Origin: Alphaproteobacteria bacterium HGW-Alphaproteobacteria-14 | Lineage (GTDB): Bacteria > Pseudomonadota > Alphaproteobacteria > Sphingomonadales > Sphingomonadaceae | Assembly (NCBI GenBank): GCA_002842925.1 | Contig: PHEL01000006.1 | Span: forward strand, 1-49,174 | DNA: 49,174 nt | Direction: 5' to 3' | Shown: in pieces, positions 23,368 to 32,205 of the stretch | Numbering within the stretch: position 1 is the stretch's first letter | Layout of the letters: each line of letters starts with the position of its first letter | The notes under the pieces: generated by a model | Databases searched by the model: none | Seen by the model: the letters and a program-made list of their open reading frames with translations, nothing else | Told to the model about the DNA's origin: nothing | Made by a program: the position numbers and the translations under genes

Positions 23368-24147
23368 GTGGCGCGCATCCCGACCAATACCCCTCCTATC
23401 CCGGCGGCTTCAGCCGAGGATGAAGTCCTGATCCGTGAGATTGACGAGGCTGTGCGCGAAGATGCCGTGCTCGATTTCTTCAAGAACCACGGGGCCAAAC
23501 TGTTCGGCGGGATCATCCTGCTGGTCGCCGGGCTGGGCGCATATCTGGTGTGGGACAACTACCGTGAAGGTGAACTGGAAACGCAGTCCGAAACGCTGAT
23601 TTCGGCGCTTGATTCTGCCGATCAAGGCGATTTCAAGGCGGCCGGTGACAAGGTTGCTGCGTTGCTGGCCGATGGATCTTCTGCGGGCGCGCGCACCGCT
23701 GCGCGGTTTGTGCAGGCGGGCGCAGCGCTGGAACAAGGCGACACGGCCAAGGCGACCACTTTGTTCAAGGCAATCGCCGCCGATCCCGATGCGCCGCCTG
23801 CGCTGCGCGATCTGGCGCGGGTGCGCGATGTCAGCACCAATTTCGACACGATGAAGCCCGCCGATGTCATCGCGCAGCTTGGCGACCTCGCCAAGCCCGG
23901 CAATCCGTGGTTTGGCAGCGCCGGGGAACTGGTGGCGATGGCGCATCTGGAAAGCGGCAACCGCGTTGAAGCCGGGAAACTGTTTGCCGATATCGCCAAG
24001 GACGAAGATCAGCCCGAAACCTTGCGATCGCGCACGCGCCAGATGGCAGGCCTGCTGGGTGTGGATGCGATTGTGGATGTCGAAAAATTGCTCAAGGACG
24101 AAGGCGTGGTCGTAGCCGAGGGGAATGGCGCAGCTGTCGCCAATTAA
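23368..24147 (+). CDS. YfgM-like TPR membrane protein
   Basis: The 259-residue protein has a cytoplasmic N-terminus, one membrane helix (about 44-62, G-G-I-I-L-L-V-A-G-L-G-A-Y-L-V-W) and a periplasmic helical-repeat domain typical of the YfgM/TPR_21 family, which associates with the Sec translocon and periplasmic chaperones. It starts with GTG. It is followed at 26 bases by bamB, the same order as yfgM-bamB in E. coli. The 165 bases before it hold no gene that I can support. Confidence 0.87.
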   Translation: MARIPTNTPPIPAASAEDEVLIREIDEAVREDAVLDFFKNHGAKLFGGIILLVAGLGAYLVWDNYREGELETQSETLISALDSADQGDFKAAGDKVAALLADGSSAGARTAARFVQAGAALEQGDTAKATTLFKAIAADPDAPPALRDLARVRDVSTNFDTMKPADVIAQLGDLAKPGNPWFGSAGELVAMAHLESGNRVEAGKLFADIAKDEDQPETLRSRTRQMAGLLGVDAIVDVEKLLKDEGVVVAEGNGAAVAN

Positions 24148-24173
24148 CGGGTTTAGGGTTGAAACGGACGGGT

Positions 24174-25520
24174 ATGACAAATACGAAAATTGCACGCGCC
24201 GCTTTGCTGGCGGGCATTCTGGCGGCGGGGCTGACTGGCTGCAAAGGCGGGTTGTTCGGCGGTGGGGGTGATAAAACCACCCCAACGGTGGGCAACCGCA
24301 CGCCGATCCTTTCGCGCATTGAAAGCGGGGCAGAGGTTGATCCGTCGCTGGCCGGGATCACCGTGGTGCTGCCGCCCGCGCGCGCCAATGCCGAATGGGC
24401 ACAGGTCGGCGGCGCGGCGAGCAAGTCCTACGGCCATCTTGTCCTGGCGGAAAATCCGGCGAAGGTATGGACCGCAAGAGTTGCCGGGTCGACCACCCGC
24501 ATGCGTCTTGCCGCAGCCCCCGTGGTGGGCGGTAACAGGCTGTTCGCGGTAGGCACCGACGGGGTCATCACGGCGTTCGACAAGAATACCGGCGCGCGGC
24601 TGTGGAGCCGCGGCAATGAAGACCTGACCAAGGATCAGTCGCCCTCTGCTTTCGGGGGCGGGGTCAGCTTTGAAGCGGGCAAACTTTATGCCACCAATGG
24701 CGTTGGCGATGTGCAGGCGATCAATGCTGATACCGGCGAAGTGCTGTGGAAGGTAAAGCCCGCAGGCCCGCTGCGCGGATCACCTACGATCGCCTTTGGC
24801 CAGTTGTTTGTGATGACGCAGGATAATCTGATCATCTCATTGAACATCAATGATGGCTCGCTGATGTGGGACGAATCCGGATCATCGACGCAGTCGGGCG
24901 TGTTCGGAGTGGCTGCCCCCGCTGCCGGGCAGGGGACGGTGATTGCCGGATATTCCAGCGGGGAACTGTCGGCCTATCGTTATGAAAACGGCCGGGTGCT
25001 GTGGTCGGATGCGTTGGCGCGCACCAATATCTCGACCACGGTGGGCACCATTACCGATATCGACGCCGATCCGATCATCGATTCGGGCCGGGTCTATGCA
25101 CTGGGTCAGGGCGGCCGGATGGCGGCCTATGAACTGGTGACGGGTCAGCGCATCTGGGAATTGAATCTGGCTGGCATTTCCACCCCGGCAATTGCGGGCG
25201 AGTGGATCTTTACCCTCACTGACGATGCGCGCCTGCTGGCGATCTCGCGTTCGAACGGCCGGGTGCGGTGGGTCTCGCAGTTGCAGCGCTGGAAGAACGA
25301 GAAGAAAAAGGAAAATCCTATTTTCTGGACCGGGCCGGTGCTGGCGGGTGGCCAATTGTGGGTCGCCAGTTCGCGCGGCGAAGTGTGGAAGATCAGCGCA
25401 GGCGAAGGTTCGGCCGCGCTGTTCGATGACATTGGGCAGCCTGTCAGCCTGCCGCCGGTGGTGGCCGATGGTTATCTGTATCTGTTGGACGATAGCGGCA
25501 CGATCCACGCCTGGCGCTGA
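24174..25520 (+). CDS. bamB: Outer membrane protein assembly factor BamB
   Basis: BamB is a lipoprotein beta-propeller of the BAM complex that inserts outer-membrane proteins. The 448-residue product has a lipobox L-T-G-C (C23) and repeated PQQ-like propeller blades, for example A-F-D-K-N-T-G-A-R-L-W-S, A-I-N-A-D-T-G-E-V-L-W-K and A-Y-E-L-V-T-G-Q-R-I-W-E. The ATG at 24174 was chosen over a TTG five codons upstream. In many proteobacteria the GTPase gene der follows bamB; here it does not. Confidence 0.93.
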   Translation: MTNTKIARAALLAGILAAGLTGCKGGLFGGGGDKTTPTVGNRTPILSRIESGAEVDPSLAGITVVLPPARANAEWAQVGGAASKSYGHLVLAENPAKVWTARVAGSTTRMRLAAAPVVGGNRLFAVGTDGVITAFDKNTGARLWSRGNEDLTKDQSPSAFGGGVSFEAGKLYATNGVGDVQAINADTGEVLWKVKPAGPLRGSPTIAFGQLFVMTQDNLIISLNINDGSLMWDESGSSTQSGVFGVAAPAAGQGTVIAGYSSGELSAYRYENGRVLWSDALARTNISTTVGTITDIDADPIIDSGRVYALGQGGRMAAYELVTGQRIWELNLAGISTPAIAGEWIFTLTDDARLLAISRSNGRVRWVSQLQRWKNEKKKENPIFWTGPVLAGGQLWVASSRGEVWKISAGEGSAALFDDIGQPVSLPPVVADGYLYLLDDSGTIHAWR

Positions 25521-25547
25521 TCTCCAACAGCGGTTTTGGCCAGACTC

Positions 25548-25590
25548 TGGCTAGACCATGGTTAGACCCCTGCTAGACCCCGGTTAGGGT
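25548..25590. repeat. Degenerate tandem GGYTAGACC motif downstream of bamB
   Basis: Within the 159-base gap after bamB, the sequence reads TGGCTAGACC, TGGTTAGACC, TGCTAGACC and GGTTAGGG in succession with a spacing of about 11-13 bases. Further on, GGGTCA and TGACCC can pair, and GGTATATACC is a 10-base palindrome. Repeated sites could be a regulator-binding array or simple sequence drift; I see no gene here. Confidence 0.45.
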
Positions 25591-25679
25591 AGGGTCAGGT
25601 CGTTCTTGACCCGCCTTTGACCGGGCTTGGGGCGGTATATACCAAGGCGTTAACCCTTATGCTGTAGGGCCGCAGCATC

Positions 25680-27104
25680 ATGACTGCGCTGCGTCCGTCC
25701 CGTCCAACTGCGCCCGGCGCGCCGTCGCCAATCCTTCCGCCGAGCGATGTTTCGGCAGGGGTCGGATTGGCGGGCCTGGCGGGGCTGTTTGTATGGATTG
25801 CGCTGTGCCGATCCTACCCTGACATTGCCGATGCCTTGGGATTGCAGGGCAGTCTGGCCGGCGCGCGGGGTGTGTTGTCCGGCCCCTACGCCGCGCTCGC
25901 CGCGATTATGTTTACGGCGCTGCCAATGGTGGTCTGGTCGGTGCTGGTCGATAAGGTGCACCTGCGGCCATCGACCGGAATCGACTGGAGTCAGGCCCGG
26001 CCGCTGGCTGAAATTCTGCCGATATCAGTGGTCAAATTGTGCGGGTTATGGGCAACATGGGCGCTGCTCGCGGCATTCTACGGCCTCGCCCGGTGGTATT
26101 GGAACGGGTCGTATCTGTTCGCGATGGAGGTGCTGACTTTCGCGGTTCTGCCGCTGGTAATGCTTTCGATTCCTTACGTTATCTGGCTCGACCGGCATCT
26201 GGCAAACCCACGCGACGGCACATGGCATTTCGGTGCATTGTTGCTCGGCGGCGGGGTAATCGGGCGCGAGACATGGGACGGCGCGCAAATCGTCAAACAC
26301 TGGCGGGCATGGGCGATCAAAGGCTTTTTTGGTGCCTTCATGATCTCGATCCTGCCCCCAGGCTTTGCCCAGGTGGTTGAAGCCGATGCCGCGCAAGTGC
26401 TTGGCAATCCAGTGCAATTTGCGATGGCGCTGGTGACGTTGCTGTTCGTGATCGACGTGCAGATTGGCACGGTCGGCTACCTGCTGACGCTGCGCCCGCT
26501 GGATGCGCATATCCGATCAGGCAACCCGCTGCTGGCGGGCTGGCTGGCCGCGCTGATCTGCTATCCGCCCTTTGTGTGGGGCATAATCGGGCCTGATAAT
26601 CAAGTGCTTAGCTATGAAAGGGGCACCCCGGGATGGGCGCACTGGTTCGCTGGGAACGAGGCTTTGCTGTGGGCCTGGGGCGGGCTGCTGATCGTGCTGA
26701 CTGCTGGTTATGCCTGGGCAACCGTGGCGTTTGGCATCCGCTTTTCCAACCTCACCTATCGTGGGGTGCTGACCAATGGGCCATACCGGTTCACCCGCCA
26801 CCCGGCCTATCTGGCGAAAAACCTGTTCTGGTGGGCTTCGGTGCTGCCGTTTCTGGTGACCACCGGATCGGTTGCCGATGCCGTGCGCAATAGCTTTTTC
26901 CTGTTGATTGTCAATGCAATATACTATTGGCGGGCCCGGACTGAGGAAGCACACCTGCTGGCTGAGGATCCCAAATACCGCGAATATCACGCCTGGATGG
27001 AACAGCACGGATTGATCACCGCGCCGTTGGTGCGGATCACGCGGAGGATCACCGGGCGCAGGCACGCACCAGCAGCGGAAATTGATCCATTCCCGGCGGA
27101 ATAG
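25680..27104 (+). CDS. Polytopic membrane protein with C-terminal ICMT/PEMT-like methyltransferase domain
   Basis: The 474-residue protein has about nine membrane helices. The last 110 residues carry the isoprenylcysteine/phospholipid methyltransferase signature T-N-G-P-Y-R-F-T-R-H-P-A-Y-L-A-K-N and a closing R-T-E-E-A-H-L-L-A-E-D-P-K-Y-R-E-Y, the SAM-binding and catalytic elements of this family. The preceding 350-residue membrane region is much longer than in plain ICMT proteins (usually about 200 residues) and is unfamiliar to me. The acceptor could be a lipid or a prenylated compound; this is inference. It converges on gshA with a 9-base gap. Confidence 0.75.
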   Translation: MTALRPSRPTAPGAPSPILPPSDVSAGVGLAGLAGLFVWIALCRSYPDIADALGLQGSLAGARGVLSGPYAALAAIMFTALPMVVWSVLVDKVHLRPSTGIDWSQARPLAEILPISVVKLCGLWATWALLAAFYGLARWYWNGSYLFAMEVLTFAVLPLVMLSIPYVIWLDRHLANPRDGTWHFGALLLGGGVIGRETWDGAQIVKHWRAWAIKGFFGAFMISILPPGFAQVVEADAAQVLGNPVQFAMALVTLLFVIDVQIGTVGYLLTLRPLDAHIRSGNPLLAGWLAALICYPPFVWGIIGPDNQVLSYERGTPGWAHWFAGNEALLWAWGGLLIVLTAGYAWATVAFGIRFSNLTYRGVLTNGPYRFTRHPAYLAKNLFWWASVLPFLVTTGSVADAVRNSFFLLIVNAIYYWRARTEEAHLLAEDPKYREYHAWMEQHGLITAPLVRITRRITGRRHAPAAEIDPFPAE

Positions 27105-27113
27105 CGCGGGTTA

Positions 27114-28484
27114 TCAGAACGAATGTTCATAGACGCGGGTGATGTCGCCGTTCCACTCGCCATGGTAGGCATCGAGCAAGCGCTGGGCCGGAACTTTGCC
27201 GCTCGCCACGATCTCATCAAGCGTGTCGAGAAAGCCGGTTTCGTTGTCGCCCGACGCGTTCAGCCGCGCGCGCGCCGCCAGCCCCTTGTGCGCAATGGCA
27301 AGCGCCTCGCGCCCGATATCACGCAACGTTCCGCCGCCTGGCACCTTGGCATCAAGCGCGAGGCGCGGCGCATCATTGCGCAACGCCTCGCGCTCTTCCA
27401 TCGTCCAGCTCTTGACCAGATCCCATGCGGCATCCAGCGCGCCTTGATCGTACAGCAGCCCAACCCAGAACGCGGGCAGTGCGCAAATCCGGTTCCACGG
27501 TCCGCCATCCGCTCCGCGCATTTCGAGGAAGCTTTTCAATCGCACTTCGGGGAAGGCGGTGGACAGGTGATCCCACCAATCGCTCTGCGTCGGGCGTTCA
27601 CCCGGCAGGACGGACAGTTTTCCGTCGAGAAAATCGCGGAACGAAAGCCCGGCTGCGTCGATATATTTGCCATCGCGGAAGACGAAATACATTGGCACAT
27701 CAAGCATATACCGTGCCCAGCGTTCATAGCCGAAGCCTTCTTCGAACACGAAGGGCAGCATCCCCGTGCGCGCCGGATCGGTATCTGACCAGATGTGCGA
27801 GCGGTATGACAGGAAACCGTTGGGCTTGCCCTCGGTGAAGGGCGAATTGGCGAACAGCGCGGTCGCCAGCGGTTGCAGCGCGAGGCCGACGCGGAACTTC
27901 TGCACCATGTCGACCTCGGATTGATAGTCGAGGTTTACCTGAATGGTGCAGGTGCGAAGCATCATGTCGAGGCCCATCGTGCCCACGCGCGGCATATGCC
28001 GCAGCATGATGTCATAGCGACCCTTGGGCATGATCGGCAGCTCTTCTCGGGTCTTGTCAGGCCACATGCCCAGCCCGAGATAGCTCACCCCGCAGCGTTC
28101 GCCGACCGCTTTCACCTGTTCGAGATGCCGCCCGGTTTCGGCGCAGGTCTGGTGCAGGTTTTCCAGCGGCGCACCCGATAATTCGAGCTGTCCGGCAGGT
28201 TCGAGGCTGATGGCGCCATCTTCGCCTTTGAGCGCGATGACGTGCCCGCCTTCTTCAACCGGCGACCATCCGAATCGTTCAAGACCTTTCAACAGGTCGC
28301 GGATACCGCAGGGTTCGTCATAGGATGGCGCGCGGTGGTCGGCGCGCATATACACCAGCTTTTCGTGCTCGGTGCCGATGCGCCAGTCGGCAGGCGGCTT
28401 TTCGCCGCCGACCATCGGGGCGACCAATTGGTCGAAACTTTCGATGATCGGGTCGTCTGCCGTGCTGGTTTCGCGTGTGCTCAT
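27114..28484 (-). CDS. gshA: Glutamate-cysteine ligase (plant/alphaproteobacterial type)
   Basis: GshA joins glutamate and cysteine with ATP, the first step of glutathione synthesis. The 456-residue protein belongs to the group shared by plants and alphaproteobacteria: R-I-G-T-E-H-E-K-L-V-Y near residues 41-51, S-L-E-P-A-G-Q-L-E-L-S-G, a C-T-I-Q-V-N-L-D-Y and P-F-T-E-G-K-P-N-G. It starts with ATG at 28484 and is preceded by GAGGACATC. It lies 84 bases downstream of rsmE on the same strand and may share its transcript. Confidence 0.95.
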   Translation of the reverse strand: MSTRETSTADDPIIESFDQLVAPMVGGEKPPADWRIGTEHEKLVYMRADHRAPSYDEPCGIRDLLKGLERFGWSPVEEGGHVIALKGEDGAISLEPAGQLELSGAPLENLHQTCAETGRHLEQVKAVGERCGVSYLGLGMWPDKTREELPIMPKGRYDIMLRHMPRVGTMGLDMMLRTCTIQVNLDYQSEVDMVQKFRVGLALQPLATALFANSPFTEGKPNGFLSYRSHIWSDTDPARTGMLPFVFEEGFGYERWARYMLDVPMYFVFRDGKYIDAAGLSFRDFLDGKLSVLPGERPTQSDWWDHLSTAFPEVRLKSFLEMRGADGGPWNRICALPAFWVGLLYDQGALDAAWDLVKSWTMEEREALRNDAPRLALDAKVPGGGTLRDIGREALAIAHKGLAARARLNASGDNETGFLDTLDEIVASGKVPAQRLLDAYHGEWNGDITRVYEHSF

Positions 28485-28568
28485 CGAAGATGTCCTCTTT
28501 GGCCGGTTGCCATAGAAAACTGATATGGCGGAGGAAAGCGAAAACGCGTTTGTCTGCGCGAAGTTGCG

Positions 28569-29312
28569 CTACCAATCGCCTGCCGCTGCCATCCACACAG
28601 CGAGCGCTGCGATGGCGGCGGTCTCTCCGCGCAGAATCCGTGGGCCGAGCGTGATCGCACAAGCGGCAGTATGGGCGCGGATGGCGGCGCGTTCGGCATC
28701 ATCAAATCCGCCTTCGGGGCCAGTGAGGATGGCGGCGGGGCCGGAATGGGCCGAGAATGCCGCCGCCGCCGCCGTCCCGCCATTTTCATCGGCAAAGAAC
28801 AGTGCGCGCTCCTTCGGCCAATCGGTGAGCAGCGCGTCAAGTTTCATCGGGGCTGCCAGCGCAGGCAGCGCGGTGCGGGCGCATTGTTCCGCCGCTTCCG
28901 TGGTGATTGCGCGGGCACGGTCAAGGTTGAGCTTGTCGACAACGCAGCGACGGGTGACCAGCGGCTGAATCCGCGCAGCGCCCAGTTCGGTCGCCTTTTC
29001 AAGGATCAGGTCGAAGCGGTCTTTCTTGAGCAATGCCGGGCACAGCCACAGATCGGGCACGACCCCGCGCGGGCGGAGTTGTTCAACCACGTCGAGCGTA
29101 ACGTCGCGCTTACCCGCATCGCTGACCCGCGCGGCCCATTCGCCAGTAATATCGTCGCACAGGATCACTGTGTCGCCCACGCCTGCGCGCATCACGCGTG
29201 CTAGATAATGTGCTGGATTGCCTTCGATCCGCACTGCGGTGCCGATCCGCAATTCCTGTTCGACAAACAGGCGCGGGGCGCTTTTGGGTGGCCAGGCTGG
29301 GGTTGCGGGCAT
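28569..29312 (-). CDS. rsmE: 16S rRNA (uracil-1498-N3)-methyltransferase RsmE
   Basis: RsmE is a SPOUT-class methyltransferase that makes m3U1498 in 16S rRNA. The 247-residue protein has the N-terminal PUA-like domain (P-A-H-Y-L-A-R-V-M-R near 33-42) and the knotted C-terminal SAM site with G-P-E-G-G-F-D-D-A-E-R and L-G-P-R-I-L-R-G-E-T-A, both diagnostic of the family. It is divergent from ubiA, with only 39 bases between the start codons, so their promoters must overlap. Confidence 0.95.
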   Translation of the reverse strand: MPATPAWPPKSAPRLFVEQELRIGTAVRIEGNPAHYLARVMRAGVGDTVILCDDITGEWAARVSDAGKRDVTLDVVEQLRPRGVVPDLWLCPALLKKDRFDLILEKATELGAARIQPLVTRRCVVDKLNLDRARAITTEAAEQCARTALPALAAPMKLDALLTDWPKERALFFADENGGTAAAAAFSAHSGPAAILTGPEGGFDDAERAAIRAHTAACAITLGPRILRGETAAIAALAVWMAAAGDW

Positions 29313-29351
29313 GGCTTTGCACTAGGCGTTACGACCGCTAGGGAGCAAGTC

Positions 29352-30266
29352 ATGAGCGAACACATTGTCCCCGACAGCGAACACAAAAGCATCTCGGGTG
29401 GCCTCGTCCAACGCCTGCCGCAGGTTCCGCGTGACTTGGCGCAGCTGGCGCGGTTCGACCGGCCGATTGGCTGGTGGCTGCTGTTTTGGCCCTGCGTGTT
29501 CGGAGTGTGGCTGGCGGGCGCGGGGGCGCAACTCGCGCTGCTTGGCTGGCTGCTGATGGGCGCAATTGCGATGCGCGGCGCGGGTTGCGTCTATAATGAC
29601 ATCGTCGATGCCGAACTTGACGCGCAGGTGGCGCGCACCGCTGCGCGTCCGGTGGCGAGCGGGCGGGTGCCGAAAAAGCTGGCATGGGGCTGGCTGCTGG
29701 CCTTGTGCCTGATCGGCCTGATCGTGCTTTTGCAACTGCGCTGGCAGGCGCAAGTGGTTGCGCTGGGCAGCCTCGCTCTGGTCGCCGCCTATCCGTTCAT
29801 GAAGCGCATTACATGGTGGCCGCAGGCGTGGCTCGGCATGGTGTTCAACTGGGGGCTGCTGGTCGGCTGGACGCAGCTGCGGCTGGATAACTGGGACGCG
29901 CTGGCGGCGGTCTATGCCGGGTGCATTTGCTGGGTGATCGGTTACGATACCATCTACGCCCTGCAAGACCGCGAGGATGATGCAATGGTCGGCATCCGGT
30001 CTTCGGCGCTGGCGATGGGCGCGCGGGTGCAGGCCGGGATTGCCGGGTTCTATGCTACCGCAATCGCACTGTGGGGAATCGGCATCTGGCTGTATCGACC
30101 CGATCCGCTGGCATTGCTGGCGCTGTTGCCGGTGGCGGGGCATCTGGCGTGGCAGGTGTCGACATTGGACGTGGACGATCCCGCCAATCCGCTCGCCCGG
30201 TTCCGGTCAAACCGTTGGGCCGGGGCGCTGATGGCGGCGGCGTGCTTTGTGGTCGGGAATGCCTAG
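29352..30266 (+). CDS. ubiA: 4-hydroxybenzoate polyprenyltransferase
   Basis: UbiA attaches the polyprenyl tail to 4-hydroxybenzoate in ubiquinone synthesis. The 304-residue polytopic protein has both Asp-rich motifs: G-C-V-Y-N-D-I-V-D-A-E-L-D-A (about 79-92) and Y-A-L-Q-D-R-E-D-D near residue 203. The N-terminal R-F-D-R-P-I-G-W-W-L-L-F-W-P matches the bacterial family. The ATG at 29352 lies next to GGGAGCAAG; the longer frame upstream reads antisense through rsmE. Confidence 0.95.
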   Translation: MSEHIVPDSEHKSISGGLVQRLPQVPRDLAQLARFDRPIGWWLLFWPCVFGVWLAGAGAQLALLGWLLMGAIAMRGAGCVYNDIVDAELDAQVARTAARPVASGRVPKKLAWGWLLALCLIGLIVLLQLRWQAQVVALGSLALVAAYPFMKRITWWPQAWLGMVFNWGLLVGWTQLRLDNWDALAAVYAGCICWVIGYDTIYALQDREDDAMVGIRSSALAMGARVQAGIAGFYATAIALWGIGIWLYRPDPLALLALLPVAGHLAWQVSTLDVDDPANPLARFRSNRWAGALMAAACFVVGNA

Positions 30267-30436
30267 GTTCATTGCAGAAGCGTTGCAGCGGAACCCGCCC
30301 CCACCGGCGTCTGACTGGGATCGACGAACGGCACCTGTTCCGATCAACTGTGTGTGCTACCCCACCAATACACCTTTCCCTCGGCTATCAATGCTCTAAG
30401 ATGCGGGCCGCAAATATCGATTTAACGGGGATCACC

Positions 30437-31327
30437 ATGCTCGAACTCAGCGGCGTCAGCCACGTCTATCCCAACGGCACTCGCGCACTGGACGATGTGA
30501 CGCTGTCGATCCCCAAGGGCATGTTCGGGCTGCTCGGCCCCAATGGTGCGGGCAAATCGACGCTGATGCGCACCATCGCCTGCCTGCAAGCGCCGACGGC
30601 GGGGGCTATTCGCTTTGGTGAGATTGATGTGTTGGCTCAACCTGATGCGCTGCGCCGCACTCTTGGCTATCTGCCGCAGGATTTTGGCGTTTATCCGCGC
30701 GTTTCGGCCTATCAGATGCTCGATCACATGGCGGTACTGAAAGGCATTCATGATGCTAGGGATCGGCGCGGCGTGGTCGAGAACCTGCTCAACCAGACCA
30801 ACCTGTGGGCGGTGCGCGGCAAGGCGATCGCGGGCTTTTCGGGCGGGATGCGTCAACGGTTCGGAATTGCGCAGGCGCTGATCGGTGATCCTGAACTGAT
30901 CATCGTCGATGAACCCACCGCCGGACTTGATCCCGAAGAGCGCAACCGGTTCCTCAACCTGCTGGCCGGGATTGGTGAGAATGTGGTGGTGATCCTGTCG
31001 ACCCATATCGTCGATGACGTTGCCGATCTGTGCCCGCGCATGGCGGTGCTGGCAGAGGGCCGCGTGCAATTGGAAGGGCCGCCGCGCGATTTGATCGGAT
31101 CGATCGCCGGGCGGGTGTGGCAACGCACTATCGCGCATCAGCAATTGCCCGATATGCAGGCCGCGCACGAGGTCATCTCGCACCGGTTCTTTGCGGGAGA
31201 CATCGTGGTTCACGTGCTCAGCGATAGTCAGCCCGAAGGTTTCGCGCCGGTCACGGGCGGTCTGGAGGACGTGTATTTTGCGACTCTGGCGCAAACCCGC
31301 CGCCCTGCCGCCGCCGCTGCGGCCTGA
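30437..31327 (+). CDS. ABC transporter ATP-binding protein
   Basis: The 296-residue ATPase has Walker A G-P-N-G-A-G-K-S-T-L (about 33-42), signature F-S-G-G-M-R-Q-R, Walker B L-I-I-V-D-E-P-T-A-G-L-D and an H-loop S-T-H-I-V-D-D. The ATG at 30437 follows GGGGATCACC; the longer frame upstream reads through ubiA. It is the energy subunit for the permease/M1-peptidase genes that follow after 14 bases. In related bacteria the pair forms an exporter of unknown substrate. The 170 bases before it hold no other gene that I can see. Confidence 0.9.
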   Translation: MLELSGVSHVYPNGTRALDDVTLSIPKGMFGLLGPNGAGKSTLMRTIACLQAPTAGAIRFGEIDVLAQPDALRRTLGYLPQDFGVYPRVSAYQMLDHMAVLKGIHDARDRRGVVENLLNQTNLWAVRGKAIAGFSGGMRQRFGIAQALIGDPELIIVDEPTAGLDPEERNRFLNLLAGIGENVVVILSTHIVDDVADLCPRMAVLAEGRVQLEGPPRDLIGSIAGRVWQRTIAHQQLPDMQAAHEVISHRFFAGDIVVHVLSDSQPEGFAPVTGGLEDVYFATLAQTRRPAAAAAA

Positions 31328-31341
31328 TAGGAGCGCCCGCC

Positions 31342-32205
31342 ATGCTGACTGCCTCTATCGCTACGTTTGAAATCCGTTACCAATTGAAAAACCCGGTGTT
31401 CTGGGTGGCGGTAGCGATCTTTTTCCTCATCGGCTTCGGGGTTGCGGCCAGCAATAATGTCAGCATCGGCACGCCGGGTTCGGTTCATGAAAACTCGCCG
31501 TTTGCGATCACTATCGCGCTCGCGTTGCTGGGGTTGTTCTACCTGTTCGTGATCACTTCGTTCGTCGCCAATGCGGTGGTGCGCGATGATGTGACCGGGT
31601 TCGGGCCGATGATCCGCGCCACCCCGGTGGGACGCAGCCAGTTTCTGGCCGGGCGGTTCTTGGGCGGGCTGGTGATCGCGATCCTTGGCTACATGGCGGT
31701 GCCGCTGGGCATTGCGCTGGGATCGGCGATGCCGTGGGTTGATCCGGAAACCGTGGGGCCGGGCGGATTTGCCACCTATGCCTGGCCGTTTCTTGTCATC
31801 GCCATCCCCAATCTGATCCTGTCATCGGCGCTGCTGTTCAGCCTCGCCACGATCACGCGGTCGATGCTGGCGAGCTATATCGGCGTGCTCATTCTGGTGA
31901 TGGGCTATCTCACCGTCAGTGCCGTCTTGGGCAATGAGCCTGCCTATCAGGACGCGCTCGCCCGGTTCGAACCGATGGCGCTGGGCGCGATTGGCGAGAT
32001 TTCGCGCTACTGGACGGCGGCAGAAATGAACACGCGGGCGATCCCGTTCGAAGGCAATCTGCTGATCAACCGGTTACTGGTGCAAGCAGGCAAGCCGCGC
32101 GGCCAAGGCCGAGGTGGTGCAGCCACAGGTTCTGACAGCGCCTGCGCGCCGCAGCTTTGGCACCGGTCATTCGCTGGCGAGTTTCTGGACGCGGTTGAAG
32201 ACTGA
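31342..32205 (+). CDS. ABC permease N-terminal half, apparently truncated by a deletion and frameshift
   Basis: The 287-residue frame has five membrane helices of an ABC-2-type permease (about 18-36, 52-76, 109-132, 148-172 and 178-198) and then leaves homologous sequence after N-R-L-L-V (near 32082). The following 40 residues (Q-A-G-K-P-R-G-Q-G...) look like out-of-frame translation. The +1 frame at 32087-32122 reads as a plausible linker, Q-A-S-R-A-A-K-A-E-V-V-Q-P-Q, continuing into the next gene. Relatives encode one long permease/M1 fusion. A helix expected after N-R-L-L-V seems to be missing, so a deletion plus frameshift is inferred; a TGA stop (32203-32205) ends this frame. Confidence 0.7.
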   Translation: MLTASIATFEIRYQLKNPVFWVAVAIFFLIGFGVAASNNVSIGTPGSVHENSPFAITIALALLGLFYLFVITSFVANAVVRDDVTGFGPMIRATPVGRSQFLAGRFLGGLVIAILGYMAVPLGIALGSAMPWVDPETVGPGGFATYAWPFLVIAIPNLILSSALLFSLATITRSMLASYIGVLILVMGYLTVSAVLGNEPAYQDALARFEPMALGAIGEISRYWTAAEMNTRAIPFEGNLLINRLLVQAGKPRGQGRGGAATGSDSACAPQLWHRSFAGEFLDAVED

